Of a DNA stretch of 64,000 nucleotides, positions 51,459-63,634 are shown piece after piece. Under the pieces are notes generated by a model. That model worked only from the letters and a program-made list of their open reading frames with translations. It was not told where the DNA came from and ran no database searches. The stretch spans positions 7,705,322 through 7,769,321 of the forward strand of contig OZ025872.1 in the NCBI GenBank assembly GCA_964019415.1, written 5' to 3'. Each line of letters starts with the position of its first letter. Positions within the stretch are counted from its first letter, which is position 1. Position numbers and translations under genes: made by a program. This DNA is from Ianthella basta (lineage: Eukaryota > Porifera > Demospongiae > Verongiida > Ianthellidae).

Positions 51459-52472
51459 TTACTAATATTGTGTAATTGCAAAGGAGGGTATCCATGTATG
51501 GCAATAAGCTAAGGCTTGAAAGAGAAAAGGATTACTATATACATGCAGTGAGGCAAGAAGGCATTCAGGAATGGCTATATCGCAGAAAATGCATAGTTAT
51601 TCACACATGTACGTAGAATTAATAGTAATTCCCCACTTTAATTCACATCATTTCTGTAGGTGTATCAGTAGCTAGGAATGCAGAGTGCATGAACTCCGGG
51701 GCCAGTCCACAAAAATGAAGCATATAATTATGATAAGACTAAATACCTCCAACTTGGAATATATATATTGCATGTGCATGGTGCCAATTAAGGCCACTGT
51801 ACTGGTCACAATTGCAAGCAGAGGCTATACTACAGCAAATGCTAGATCTATAGAGCGAATGGCACATGACACCAAACAATTTAAGGATGATTATGCATCT
51901 CCTATAGCTATACCACCCACAATATAGGTGGGTCCTACCCAGTCTATGATATATGATTATATGTTATCCGGTATATACACCGGTATAACAACCATATGTA
52001 TTTTGTTAGCGTCTGTGGGCTAGTTGTTTGCCAAAGAATATATATATAATTATGTATTAGTTATTTACCACAGTAGCCTAGTAGTACCTTCATAGTATAT
52101 AGCTTCTTATTGCAGTTAATTACACCCCAAAAATGGCTCTTATTGCATTTACATCCTGGCAGTTGCCCTGGCAACGGTGTATATTATGCTGATAGTACTT
52201 GTACATATATTATGGGTATATAGCAGCTACGCATATTTGTGCTAGTGATGGTACAAAACTATACATTACACTACCTCCTAACTAGCACTCTTGCATGTAT
52301 CAATGTTATGTGCTCCACCATGTTTGAGAATACCACATGTACATGCCACTTTAGACCCATATGCCAAAGAACCTCACAACAAGTATTACACCCATTCATG
52401 GTGCAGTGCACACATGTACAGGATCAATTGCAATTCACAACTGAGCTAGTCATAAAGGTGGTGTGTCTGTCA
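51459..52472. other. Intergenic; dispersed repeat at 52098-52180
   Basis: The repeat matches 21610-21710 (AGCTTCTTATTGCAGTTA, CCTGGCAGTTGCC). Otherwise nothing is recognised. Confidence 0.4.
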
Positions 52473-54519
<2,047 letters not shown>

Positions 54520-54604
54520 ATTGTCTTCTGCAGAATGAACCACGTGGAAAGCATGTGCGCATGCGCAGATTCATGTGGTCACGACTCGACGGGGTGGGTC
54601 TAAA
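54520..54604. promoter_or_regulatory. Bidirectional promoter of RPS13 and the R-SNARE gene
   Basis: The 85 bases between the two start codons hold CACGTG (54541-54546, an E-box) and TGCGCATGCGCA (54556-54567), the perfect palindromic NRF-1/alpha-Pal site. NRF-1 sites are common in TATA-less bidirectional promoters of housekeeping genes in animals. No TATA box is seen. That both genes use this site is inference. Confidence 0.65.
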
Positions 54605-55306
54605 ATGGCTGCTGCCGGTGACAGAAGAGTAACCGTCCTGTATTGCCTAGTCGCTAGAGGCAAAGTCATCCTATGTGACTACACTCTACGGAACAGCAAA
54701 AACTTATATTCTGTGGCTCAAGATGGACTCAGTCGGTTTCATGAAAGTGACGATCCTGGTTCGACAATTGTCGCCGGGGATTACGAGCTGCATGTACTAA
54801 GAGATCAGGTGTTCATATTCCTTGGTATTACCGAGCAAACCAGTACACCACAGAGATCTGCTATTTTTAAGATGCTAAACCGTGTGAAACAGGATTTTGA
54901 CCAACTTGGACTAAGGCATCGTGGTCAAACTGCCCAGGATTTTGCATTGAGACAAGACTTCGCTCACATACTGAAAGGCCTCATGGAGGAATGTACGTAT
55001 GGTGATTCACAGGTACGAGCACTTGCTACTAAGACACATGATGTTAAGGATCAAATGGTTGAGAATATTCAAACTATGAAAGAAAGGGGTGACAAATTGG
55101 ATGAACTGAGCGAATCTACTCAGCTACTGAATCGTAGTTCAGTCGAGTTCAAAAGGTCCTCTTCTCAGTTGCGCAGGACCATGTTCTGGAGGAACTGCAG
55201 ACTCCGATGTATCATTGCTACCATCATCATTGTCATCCTGGTTGTACTTCTATTAGCAATAGTCATTCCAGTGGCAGTGACGCAAAGTGCGAAGAAGAAT
55301 AAATAA
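54605..55306 (+). CDS. VAMP7-like longin R-SNARE
   Basis: The intronless frame from ATG 54605 gives 233 residues. An N-terminal longin domain spans about 1-120 (VTVLYCLVARGKVILCDYTL, then FIFLGITE). The R-SNARE motif spans about 142-195 (MVENIQTMKERGDKLDELSE), with the zero-layer Arg161 in KERGDKL. A C-terminal membrane anchor lies at 201-224 (IIATIIIVILVVLLLAIVIP). This is the VAMP7 plan: a tail-anchored v-SNARE for fusion with late endosomes, lysosomes or plasma membrane, kept in check by its longin domain. VAMP7 in most animals has introns, so the single exon is notable. An AATAAA overlaps the last codons. Divergent neighbour: RPS13. Confidence 0.92.
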   Translation: MAAAGDRRVTVLYCLVARGKVILCDYTLRNSKNLYSVAQDGLSRFHESDDPGSTIVAGDYELHVLRDQVFIFLGITEQTSTPQRSAIFKMLNRVKQDFDQLGLRHRGQTAQDFALRQDFAHILKGLMEECTYGDSQVRALATKTHDVKDQMVENIQTMKERGDKLDELSESTQLLNRSSVEFKRSSSQLRRTMFWRNCRLRCIIATIIIVILVVLLLAIVIPVAVTQSAKKNK

Positions 55307-55342
55307 CTCTCAGCAAGGCCAATGTGCAGATGTACACACACA

Positions 55343-55349
55343 TGCACAT

Positions 55350-55441
<92 letters not shown>
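55343..55441. repeat. (CA)n microsatellite after the R-SNARE gene
   Basis: Nearly 100 bases of CA repeat, just after the stop codon and probably in the 3' UTR. Confidence 0.95.
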
Positions 55442-55890
55442 GAGTGACTACACTATGGATTTGCAGTTTTTGTCTATACTGCCCACTGACCTTTTTGTTG
55501 AATCCCCTCATTGCTATTTTTGTGTGCCATTATAAGATGAAGTGTGATCGTTCAGCAGTGGTGGAATCTTTAGAATGTGAAAGGTGTAATTACTGCATGT
55601 GTTTGCTCCGGCATACTGTTGGATGTGTAGCTAGTCATGTATTATGTGTTAGTGGCCAGTGCAGCTCTCTTTTTACCAGGTCCTTGTTTGGCTGGGGAAT
55701 TGGGGGAGAGTTGCAGCCATAGTATGACTAAGTACCCTGGGCCATAGTATGGCCAAGAGTACATCTTGTGCAAGTAGTATCACTAATGAGTACGTCCCCT
55801 CTTGGTGTAGCCTAGGGCTGCTAGACCATCCCTACTGACGTCCCGCCCCCTTGCACTTTGCGTACCATCCACTGTAAATGGAGGAAGCGA
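55442..55890. other. Intergenic or 3' UTR, no gene seen
   Basis: TATGGCCAAGTAC-like units occur about 55722-55760. No coding domain is seen. Confidence 0.4.
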
Positions 55891-56191
55891 GGTAGAAGGT
55901 GCTAAAATCGCTCAAAGAGCGCCTCAGGACGAAAGTTGTCGTCGCCATGTTTTCCACGGCTGCAGATATTCGATCAGTGACGTCGAATACTTGCGACTCA
56001 CTAGCAAGTCCGACTCCGATAACGCTTCTGCTTTGGACGAACTTGTCGCTAAAGGAAATCGAGAGTTCGATGGGTTCTGTTCGGCTCTGAGGAAGAGTGG
56101 GTATGCGCACTGGGCGACGCAGCTGGAAGAAGTGGCAAAAGAGAAGCTAGGAACCCCCACCAATGATGAATCTGCACTGTCGCTCTCAAAC
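55891..56191 (+). pseudogene. CARD-like domain fragment split over two frames
   Basis: One frame (about 55891-55975) gives LKSLKERLRTKVVVAMFSTA, like a first CARD helix. The next frame (about 55970-56191) gives ISDVEYLRLTSKSDSD, then ALDELVAKGNREFDGFCSAL and RKSGYAHWATQLEE, which match helices 3 to 6 of caspase-recruitment domains (pattern GDEAFDAFCEALR). It ends at TAG 56191. A one-base shift near 55965 would give one continuous domain. It is either a broken gene, a sequencing error, or an exon with unusual splicing. A possible small downstream exon is at 56521-56571 (EELEGNKGLPQTVHTV). Confidence 0.5.
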
Positions 56192-57740
56192 TAGCTAGCT
56201 AGCTGTCCAGCTATGCATGCGTCTCGGTCTTTTGACAGCAGCATTCCAGTGGATAACTTAATTGTTCACTTACAGTGTTTAATTTCTAACAGCTTCTTGG
56301 ATAAGTACGTAGTTAATTGAATCCACCTATAGCTATAGCTAGTTTGCACAGAAAGCGCTAGGTGCTAGGTGCGATAGCTACACTGCTAGCTAGATATACC
56401 TATAGCTAGCAGTATAGCTAAGTACCTAGCTATAGCTATAGGTATAGCTAGAGTTCACAGTACGTAGTTTCACCTTTAATGTGTATGACATTGTACAATG
56501 GCATACTTAGCTATGCTTTAGGAAGAGCTGGAAGGGAATAAAGGACTCCCACAGACAGTACACACAGTGGGTGAGTTTGTAGAATGCCCGCGCTTTGCAT
56601 TCATGTAACTTCTATAGTGCTACGCTCAAAGCGGAAACAGTTTAACTTGTGTTGTATATGGAATTTCAGCCAATCCTGATAATGGGCATTTGCCCTCTTA
56701 ATTGTGCACAATGAGCTCAGCGTGTGATGCAGCCTAATTGTATACCCATGCCTTTGAGGCTACCTTTCATAAAATGATGAGAGGCACTGTCAATGGCACA
56801 CTGCATGCATGCTGGATGCAGCTTCATATAGTTTCTTATTCTCTTGCCTCCTTGTCTCTTGAACCTCTCTCCTTACACCCATGTATCCAAATCAGATCAC
56901 AGGCATTGTGCCATTTTGTTCAGGAGATATGTAAGCCAAAGGTGTGAGCCTTTTGCATGAAGTCATTTAATGTGCACGGTAGATGGAACATGGCTGGAAC
57001 ATGGGACAAGCCAGCATCTAAACCAAATATATAGAGGTGCTCTTTATTTTTCCTTCTTCCTCATGCTCTCAGGCACACTCTACATTTTGCAGAAGTGCTC
57101 CCTCTGTATGAAGGCTTCTGGTTGGAAGTTATATCATTATGTAAACACTCCATAGTATTTGCATTCCGAGAGTATTAAGTCAAGGTGTTGAGGCGTTATA
57201 ACCCCTATCTCTAGCAGAAAGGTCAGCTGTGTTGTATGTTTATTGCTATATGCTTCAACTTTTGTAGGGTTTGTAGATTGCGAGTTTTCGTAACTTCTGT
57301 ATGTGTTTTTATTTTTGTGGTTGTAGGGTTTTAGTCTGGCTAGTTAGAGCCTAATCTGAATATTAGCAGAATGAAACTTTCATGAAAACTGCAAAAGTTC
57401 AACCTCACAAAATTTCCAGTGCATACAGGGTAGAAAACAACCCTTGGAAGCATACATTACTGCTGAGGAGTAGTTTTGTGAAGACACAGTGCTGCTCTTC
57501 CACCTTGCATGGAATGGGACATCTAGACTGTTGTGATGGGTGTGTAGATTGTATGATAGCATCAACAATCTCTCTATCAGTGTACACATGGCTGGTTTGT
57601 TGGCTATGGTAAGGAGTTGCATGGGCCTTTTACAGACCCAAGTAGTCTATGGTGTAACCCGGCCCGCTACATTAGTTCGTGCTGAGTCACATGCTATTTG
57701 TGGTGGGTGAGGTGTGTGCACACAGTGTGTCCTTGTTGCA
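56192..57740. other. Intergenic, AGCT/CTAG-rich, no gene seen
   Basis: The stretch at 56320-56460 is a low-complexity array of CTATAGCTAG-type units. A few splice-framed open pieces occur, but none has a recognisable domain. Confidence 0.45.
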
Positions 57741-58010
57741 GACCAGAGGGCATGTACTGAAGGAGTGGTTGGAGGGCGGGATCCTATGGTGTGGTGATGA
57801 CCGTGGTGCATTGTGTCACCCATACTCTGCATTTCTTGCAGCTGAACAAGTTCTTGCCCAGCTGCAGGACCGGTTCTTTCATGAAATGGATACTGCCAGT
57901 ATAATACTAGATCTTGTACATTGAAGTATCATTGATGGTTGTGATGTGGCGGCTATCACGACAGAGGATGATCAAAGCTGTCTCGATGCTGCACTACACA
58001 GCTAGGGCCT
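57741..58010 (+). pseudogene. Broken copy of the CARD-like exon
   Basis: After TTTCTTGCAG at 57832-57841 the frame reads EQVLAQLQDRFFHEMDTASI and ILDLVH, then TGA. After a frame change it reads IIDGCDVAAITTEDDQSCLD. The parts align with the intact exon at 63356 (EVLSRFRNRFISDMDAHAIV … IIADGDVRDIRGATDLK), including the same acceptor phase. An early stop breaks it. Confidence 0.5.
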
Positions 58011-58308
58011 CTGGTATGTAGCTATATATGTACCAGTGCTCTGTATGCCACTGCACTATTACACTGCATGTGTAATGTAGTGTGCACATGTAACTGTGTG
58101 ACTGTGTCCAATTGTGTATGTGTAATTAGTGTTTAGAGTAACATGTGAAATTAGTGTTTAAAATAACACATATTATTGCAATGTATATACAATAACAGTG
58201 AAGTCATGCACAGATGGCTATAAATAGTAGCATTACTTCCATAATTGGTTAAGAGTGCAATAGCTGCATTCCTAGAACTGCCATGTGGCACCAACAACAA
58301 CTCTCGTC

Positions 58309-59604
58309 ATGGCCGTCTACAGCTACAGAGGAGTAGAGTACGAGTTTGTGAACACTCAGACAGAGCTACTGGAGGAACTGAAGTGTCCCATCTGTTTAGA
58401 GCTGGTCTCTGACCCGGTGCAGACTGATTGTGGGCACTTGTTCTGTGGAAAGTGCATCCAAGAGCCAAAGACTTGTCCTGTTGACCGCAAACAGTGTACT
58501 TTCCACAAAGACAACTACAATGATCGAAGAGTATGCAATCTCAAGGTGAAGTGCCCCAACAAAGGAAGAGGCTGCCTGTGGCAGGGTGATCTAGGAAGTG
58601 CTGCTAGACACACTGAAGTAGACTGCAAGTATCAGACTGTGGAATGCAACAATGAAGGCTGCAGTATGAAGGTGGAGAGGGGACAACTGGTTGATCATAT
58701 CAACAATACATGCCCCCAGAGAAAGTACAAGTGTCCCCACTGCAGCAAAGAAGACACGTATCTCGAAGTGACAACCACACACTTCACAACCTGTGATGAC
58801 ATGCCCCTTTCCTGCCCCAGCAGGTGTGGTAGACGAAGACTAGTGAGAAAAAACATGGCCCAACACCTCTCAACTGAGTGCCCAAAGGAGCTGGTAGCTT
58901 GCACATATGCCATTGCTGGGTGTCAAGAGGTTGTTAAGCGAAAGGATCTGCAACAGCATGTGCACGACAAGGATCAACATTTCGGTACTGTCTTGTCAAG
59001 CTACATCTCCATGTCACAGCTTATGAGAGATTTGGTTTGCACAATAAAATACAACAAGCATGAAGACCTGCAGGCTTTGTCTCTCCCTCTACCATTCTGC
59101 AACTGGCTCCAGAACACTCCCACGCGCTACCCCCGCCCACCTTGGGTTATCAAGATGGAAGGATTTCAGGAGAAGAAGGAGAATAATGCTGTATGGTACA
59201 GTGATCCTGTGTACTCTCACTTCGGAGGGTACAAGATGTGTCTCAATGTGGATGCTAATGGAAGTGGAGATGCAAAAGGCACTCATGTGTCTGTGTTCAT
59301 CTACTTGATGAAAGGAGACAACGATGACAATCTGAAGTGGCCCTTCAAAGGCACCATCAAAGTGAGCCTGCTCAACCAGCTAGAGGATGGGCAGCACCAC
59401 ACTAGAGAGCTTTGGTTAGCTGATCGTGATATCCCTGAACACGTCAATGGGCGTGTCACTGATGAGGAGAGAGCAACCAAAGGTTGGGGATACCATCGGT
59501 TCTTCTCCCACCAAGGCCTCCAGACTGTTGGCGAGAATTGCCAGTACTTGAAAGACAACACTCTGTTCTTTAGAGTGGACCGCTTTGAACCGAAACTTGA
59601 TTAA
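58309..59604 (+). CDS. TRAF-like E3 ubiquitin ligase, intronless
   Basis: ATG 58309 opens a 431-residue frame. An upstream GTG in frame is not a likely start. Residues 26-59 are a RING finger (CPICLELVSDPVQTDCGHLF … CPVD) with Cys26, 29, 41, His43, Cys46, 49, 56 and Asp59, as in TRAF RINGs. About 80-230 hold TRAF-type zinc fingers (CNNEGCSMKV, CPHCSKEDT, CPSRCGRRR). About 277-425 form the MATH/TRAF-C domain (GGYKMCLNVDANGSGDAKGT, LLNQLEDG, FFRVD). The long coiled coil of classical TRAFs is missing. The family links receptors of TNF/Toll type to NF-kB and JNK through ubiquitin chains; that role here is inference. Death-fold fragments flank it on both sides. Confidence 0.93.
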   Translation: MAVYSYRGVEYEFVNTQTELLEELKCPICLELVSDPVQTDCGHLFCGKCIQEPKTCPVDRKQCTFHKDNYNDRRVCNLKVKCPNKGRGCLWQGDLGSAARHTEVDCKYQTVECNNEGCSMKVERGQLVDHINNTCPQRKYKCPHCSKEDTYLEVTTTHFTTCDDMPLSCPSRCGRRRLVRKNMAQHLSTECPKELVACTYAIAGCQEVVKRKDLQQHVHDKDQHFGTVLSSYISMSQLMRDLVCTIKYNKHEDLQALSLPLPFCNWLQNTPTRYPRPPWVIKMEGFQEKKENNAVWYSDPVYSHFGGYKMCLNVDANGSGDAKGTHVSVFIYLMKGDNDDNLKWPFKGTIKVSLLNQLEDGQHHTRELWLADRDIPEHVNGRVTDEERATKGWGYHRFFSHQGLQTVGENCQYLKDNTLFFRVDRFEPKLD

Positions 59605-60060
59605 GCAATAATGGATTACCTCAAATTTGTACTTCCTATATATGCACATTACAATACATTGAACAAAGTATAATACATATATACATGTGAATGTAACCAA
59701 TTAAGTTTTATACTCTAGCTTATGCATAAGTACAGATTCAGCTGCAGTGTGTGTGAAGGTCTATATAGATAGGCTGTTTATTCAAATATAATGCATTATG
59801 GAGTACAACTGCATGATCATCCAGTTTTGAGTTGTAATTTTTTTCAATACTTTATCATAGCTTGAGGGCAAAATGCACCAAAATTATGCCTTGATGGGTG
59901 CCTGCGATGTGATTGTTGCTGTGCAAGGCAACCTATAGCTAGTGATCATGAAGAAGTCATTACTTGGGTGATGACATTAAGAGTGATCTGGAGAGAGGTA
60001 GGTGTTGGGTGTGGCTATCTGTTGGTCTGACAGTGCAGGAAGTTACCATTCTGTGTGTGC

Positions 60061-60091
<31 letters not shown>

Positions 60092-60860
60092 TGTGTGTGA
60101 TCTTTTCAAGTGCTGTATTTATGGTTGATGTGCCTTAGAAGTTCAGTTTACAATCCAAGACTTGTGTGTGTTTGAGCTGTAGGTGTTGGATGTAAGTGGG
60201 AGGGTGAGGGCAGTGTCGCCCTGACCTGATCTGCCACCTCTCCCCCTGTCCCCCTATCCCCGTCACTTGTCCCCCTCACCTGTCCATCCACCCCCCGTCC
60301 CACCCACCTGTCCTCCTTGTCCCCCCCCCCCCCCCACCTGTACCTCCACCTGTCTCACCCAGCTGTTCTCATCATCTGTCCCCCACCTGTCTCCCACCTG
60401 TCCCCCTGTCCCTCTGTCCCCCTCATCTGTCCCCTTGTCCCCCTGCCCCCACCTGTCTCCCTACTTGTCCTACTCACCTGTCCACCTCACCTATCTCACC
60501 CACCAGACCCCCACACTCTGGCATACATAGGCTTGCATGCACGACATTCTGTGTCACAAGGCTCTCCATGCATTCTCCCTACTGTGATGTGCAAAAAAAG
60601 CTGACACCCTCTCCCACACTCCACTATCCACTAGCCAGTCCTCGCATGATTAACATTCCAGCACACTCTGGAGGCACATAATGTGTGTGTGGATACCTTT
60701 CATTCCTCTACGTTTCACCTCTGCACCTACAGATTCACCACAGAGTGAGACAGTGGGCAGTGATGATGTGAAGGACAACATCTTGTCACAGAAGTTGTAT
60801 TGTGAGCTATGTCTAACAGTATGTCACTTGTGAGGGAAATGATGTGAAGGGTCTTACATC
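59605..60860. other. Intergenic; simple repeats
   Basis: (GC)n followed by (GT)n lies at 60058-60099. A C-rich minisatellite of CCCCCACCTGTC-like units lies at 60230-60500. Pro-rich frames here are artefacts. Confidence 0.6.
60230..60505. repeat. CACCTGTCCCC minisatellite
   Basis: Irregular tandem units of CACCTGTCCCC / CATCTGTCCCC repeat more than 15 times, with a run of C near 60324-60336. Each unit contains the E-box core CACCTG. Confidence 0.85.
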
Positions 60861-60867
60861 TTTACAG

Positions 60868-61166
60868 ATCATCCAGGCCATCTCAACCTCCTCAGAAAGC
60901 ACGTCAGCAGAAGAGCTTCAGGCAGTTGCAAGGGGAAGGCCATTCTGGAGGGATTGGAGCAAGACTCAGCCACAATACATACATGTTTCTGGAGCAATCC
61001 CCTTAATGTGGAAGGTGCAGTGCAAGCCAGGCTTGCTAAGTGGATAAATGGCAGGGCCACCAACCTCCCACATGGGACCTGATTCTGGAGGCCATGGAGT
61101 AGCAGATGTTGTGGAACAGCACATTGAAGGTCTCAAGACAGACCTTGGCTACACTGAAGGTCGATG
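60868..61166 (+). pseudogene. Decayed death-domain-like fragment
   Basis: Frames in this stretch read IIQAISTSSESTSAEELQAV, then in a second frame VQARLAKWINGRATNL. They then read DLILEAM-like and VADVVEQHIEGLKTDLGY pieces, ending at TGA 61166. The W.nGrAT..l..aL pattern fits helices 4-6 of death domains. At least two frame changes and a stop break it. Low similarity makes the family call tentative. Confidence 0.4.
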
Positions 61167-61199
61167 AAGTATGCTCAAATGCAGTATGTGGCATTATTG

Positions 61200-61420
61200 C
61201 GTGTTGTGAAATGTATGTGTTATACGTATATACATAATATGTGTTGTGTGTTTATGTATATATGTGGTGTGTTGTGTATATTATGTATGTGCCGTGTGTG
61301 ATATATTATGTGTGTTGCGTTGCGTGTTTTGTGCAGTGTGTGAATGTGTTGTGTGTTTGTGTTGTGTGTTTACGTGGTGTTGTGTTCTCACTTAGTATGT
61401 GTGTGTGTGTTTCTGTATTG
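61200..61420. repeat. TG-rich low-complexity region
   Basis: Irregular TGTGTTGTGTAT units over about 200 bases. Confidence 0.8.
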
Positions 61421-61935
61421 TTAAAATAATTCATGCATGCCACTTGCTTCACACACATATTTTGCCCTTAGCTTATATTCTGCTCTAAATTGAAGGCTTG
61501 GTTACGTCAGATAAAGTACTCCACTCTAAACCCTGTCCGTGAATCCCTCTCACAATCATTATGGGATGCATTAATATTGAATGCATGTTGCTGACTCTCA
61601 CTGTGTGATTCTAGGGTGATCATAGCATTTTATTCTCCTCAACTGTTCTTGCCTTATATCTCCATCAACTATACTGTAGCATGTTGGTGTGCTGGGTCAT
61701 GTGGCATGTTTGTACGTGTGTTATAAGCAAGTTGCTACATACCTAATTCTGTCCTTTCTGCAGAGACGGAAGAGGAGGAGGCACAAAGTGAGTATTTTGT
61801 GGCGAATGACAGGACTAATTGCACTACTGATGTGACCCCGGTGACCCTGTTCAAGTGGGTGTAGGGTGGTCCAACAGCGAGCATCAGGTGTTGGCCAGTG
61901 TGACTACCATGCATATCTCTTCCCTACACATGCAG

Positions 61936-62130
61936 TTGAACAAGTACGTACTTGACTTCTTCCAAAATTGGTTCATAAAGTACATGGACACAAGTGCCAT
62001 TGTGTACAGTCTGAAGGACAAGGAGGTCATTAGTGATGGTGCATGATGAAGCAACAATCAGCATGAAGAACGCAGTGTGACACTGCAAAACCAATTCCTC
62101 CATGGCTGCTTAAAGGCAAAGTGCACCAAT
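61936..62130 (+). pseudogene. Second broken copy of the CARD-like exon
   Basis: After CACATGCAG a frame reads YVLDFFQNWFIKYMDTSAIV and YSLKDKEVISDGA, then two stops. It aligns with FRNRFISDMDAHAIVFRLKT and ENIIADGD of the intact exon at 63356. The rest is frame-broken. Confidence 0.5.
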
Positions 62131-62597
62131 GATGCCTTCCTGACGTCGACTGTCTGTGACCCCCAATGTGTAGCAATGTTGGATATGAGCATCTTTTGTG
62201 ATTTTGAAGCAGTGTGTTGCAATACTTTGCTGTTCATACACTGTATGTACACATAGCTACCTCTCGCTGCATCAAACATTAATTGCTGTGCAAGTGATGC
62301 ATGCACAGTGTATTACATGCCCAACAGCAACAGACACCTGTATAATACATATGGCGATGATTAGTTGTCTGGTTAATGACAGAGATCTGCAGGCTGCATG
62401 GGCAAATGTGTGTACGTATACAAAGGCCGAGGACATTTAAATGACCAAGCACTGCCTGTACATACGTGCCTTCTATCATAATTTTTTTAAAGTTTTGTGC
62501 ATAGCCAAGCCAGCAGTGGTTAATATATCAGTGTATATGCATGCATAATTATGTCATTGTATATGCATAGGGCACATACACCGGCCTGCTGGATAAC
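62131..62597. other. Intergenic, no gene seen
   Basis: AT-rich sequence with no recognisable feature apart from TGCATGCATAATTATG near 62538. Confidence 0.4.
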
Positions 62598-62916
62598 TGC
62601 GCATGCGCACAACGTCACGCCCTCGTGCACGTGGGCACGCCCTCGTGGAAGATACTCGTGAACATTGTAGATTCTCCCATAATAATTCTCCCTGGTAGTC
62701 TATATAGCTGCCGCGCTAGCTATGGAGATATGAACCGGAATCTGCGCATGTATAAATTTAACAATTGGATGCAGAATCAAGGTGTTCTAACCTCTAAGGT
62801 CCGTTGTGGTAATTCTTCAGAGTTGAGACGAAGCTGTGTTTCACGTCACGTACTGGTGTCTCTGCAACTGCGTCACACTTTTCCACAGCCGATATACAGT
62901 TTACTAGGAGCCGACA
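62598..62916 (+). promoter_or_regulatory. Promoter of the CARD-like gene with NRF-1 palindrome
   Basis: TGCGCATGCGCA at 62598-62609 is a perfect NRF-1-type palindrome. It is followed by ACGTCACGCCC (a CRE-like half site) and GTGCACGTGGGC (E-box CACGTG). A CTATATAGCT stretch is near 62700. The start codon is at 62917. The promoter role is inference from site type and position. Confidence 0.5.
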
Positions 62917-63634
62917 ATGGCCGCTGGTGAGTATTAATGTGTGCAAGAGACGTATTGTATTATAGCGATAGTGTTTGGTAAGCTTAAGGGGAGAGATGGG
63001 GGAGGCAGGAGAATGAAAGGGATTGTTAGAGAAGGAGGTGAAAGAGGTTGTTAGATGAGCCGGTTAGCTCGTGTAGTACTTGTGGCATGTGTGTATATGT
63101 AGTCATGCAGTGTGACTGTAGGGGCTGTACAGTATACTTGGACATATGTAGTCATTGTAATATGCATCGGACTGCAACTAAAATTATACTGTAGATATGT
63201 GTTACCCCCCCCATCTCTCCACCTTGTTTTCTTTTTTTGTGACCTGTAAGCCAGTACTGGCTGTGCAGCCTAAATTTGATTACATGCTGCTGTCACTGTA
63301 TTCTGTGACAATGGATGTCAGCAGATTGAGCCTCAATCCTCCCATTTCTTTGCAGCTACTGAAGTTCTTAGCCGGTTCCGGAACCGATTCATTAGTGATA
63401 TGGATGCCCATGCCATTGTGTTTCGCCTTAAAACAGAAAACATCATTGCAGATGGTGATGTGAGAGATATAAGGGGTGCGACTGACCTGAAATTGAAGAA
63501 TGAGATCCTTCACGATCACTTGGTTAAAACGTGTACCGAGAGAGCCTTGAAGAAACTGTGTGAGATCATCATGGCTGTGCAAGGCAACCCAAAGATGGCA
63601 GAATTGGGTGAAGACATGAAGAGCATGCTAGCTG
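62917..63634 (+). CDS. CARD-like death-fold protein, first two exons (partial)
   Basis: Exon 1 is 62917-62926 (ATGGCCGCTG, donor GTGAGT) and exon 2 is 63356-63634 (acceptor CTTTGCAG, donor GTAAGT). The split codon G|CT keeps the frame. The product begins MAAATEVLSRFRNRFISDMD and continues AHAIVFRLKTENIIADGDVR, NEILHDHLVKTCTERALKKL and ELGEDMKSML. About 90 residues form six amphipathic helices in CARD-like order. Such domains bind like domains in adaptors and caspases. The exon ends in phase 1, so the gene continues past the window. Two broken copies of exon 2 lie upstream at 57741 and 61936. Confidence 0.68.

Noticed and set aside
54575-54604. Ten extra N-terminal codons of the R-SNARE
   Set aside because: They begin with GTG and run into the promoter spacer. 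The ATG at 54605 gives a normal longin start.
55165-55722. Cys/Val- and His/Thr-rich frames after the R-SNARE
   Set aside because: They are CA-repeat artefacts.
58285-58308. Eight extra N-terminal codons of the TRAF-like protein
   Set aside because: They begin with GTG, not ATG. The ATG at 58309 is the natural start.
60267-60604. Proline-rich protein
   Set aside because: It comes from the C-rich minisatellite in two frames, with no gene context.
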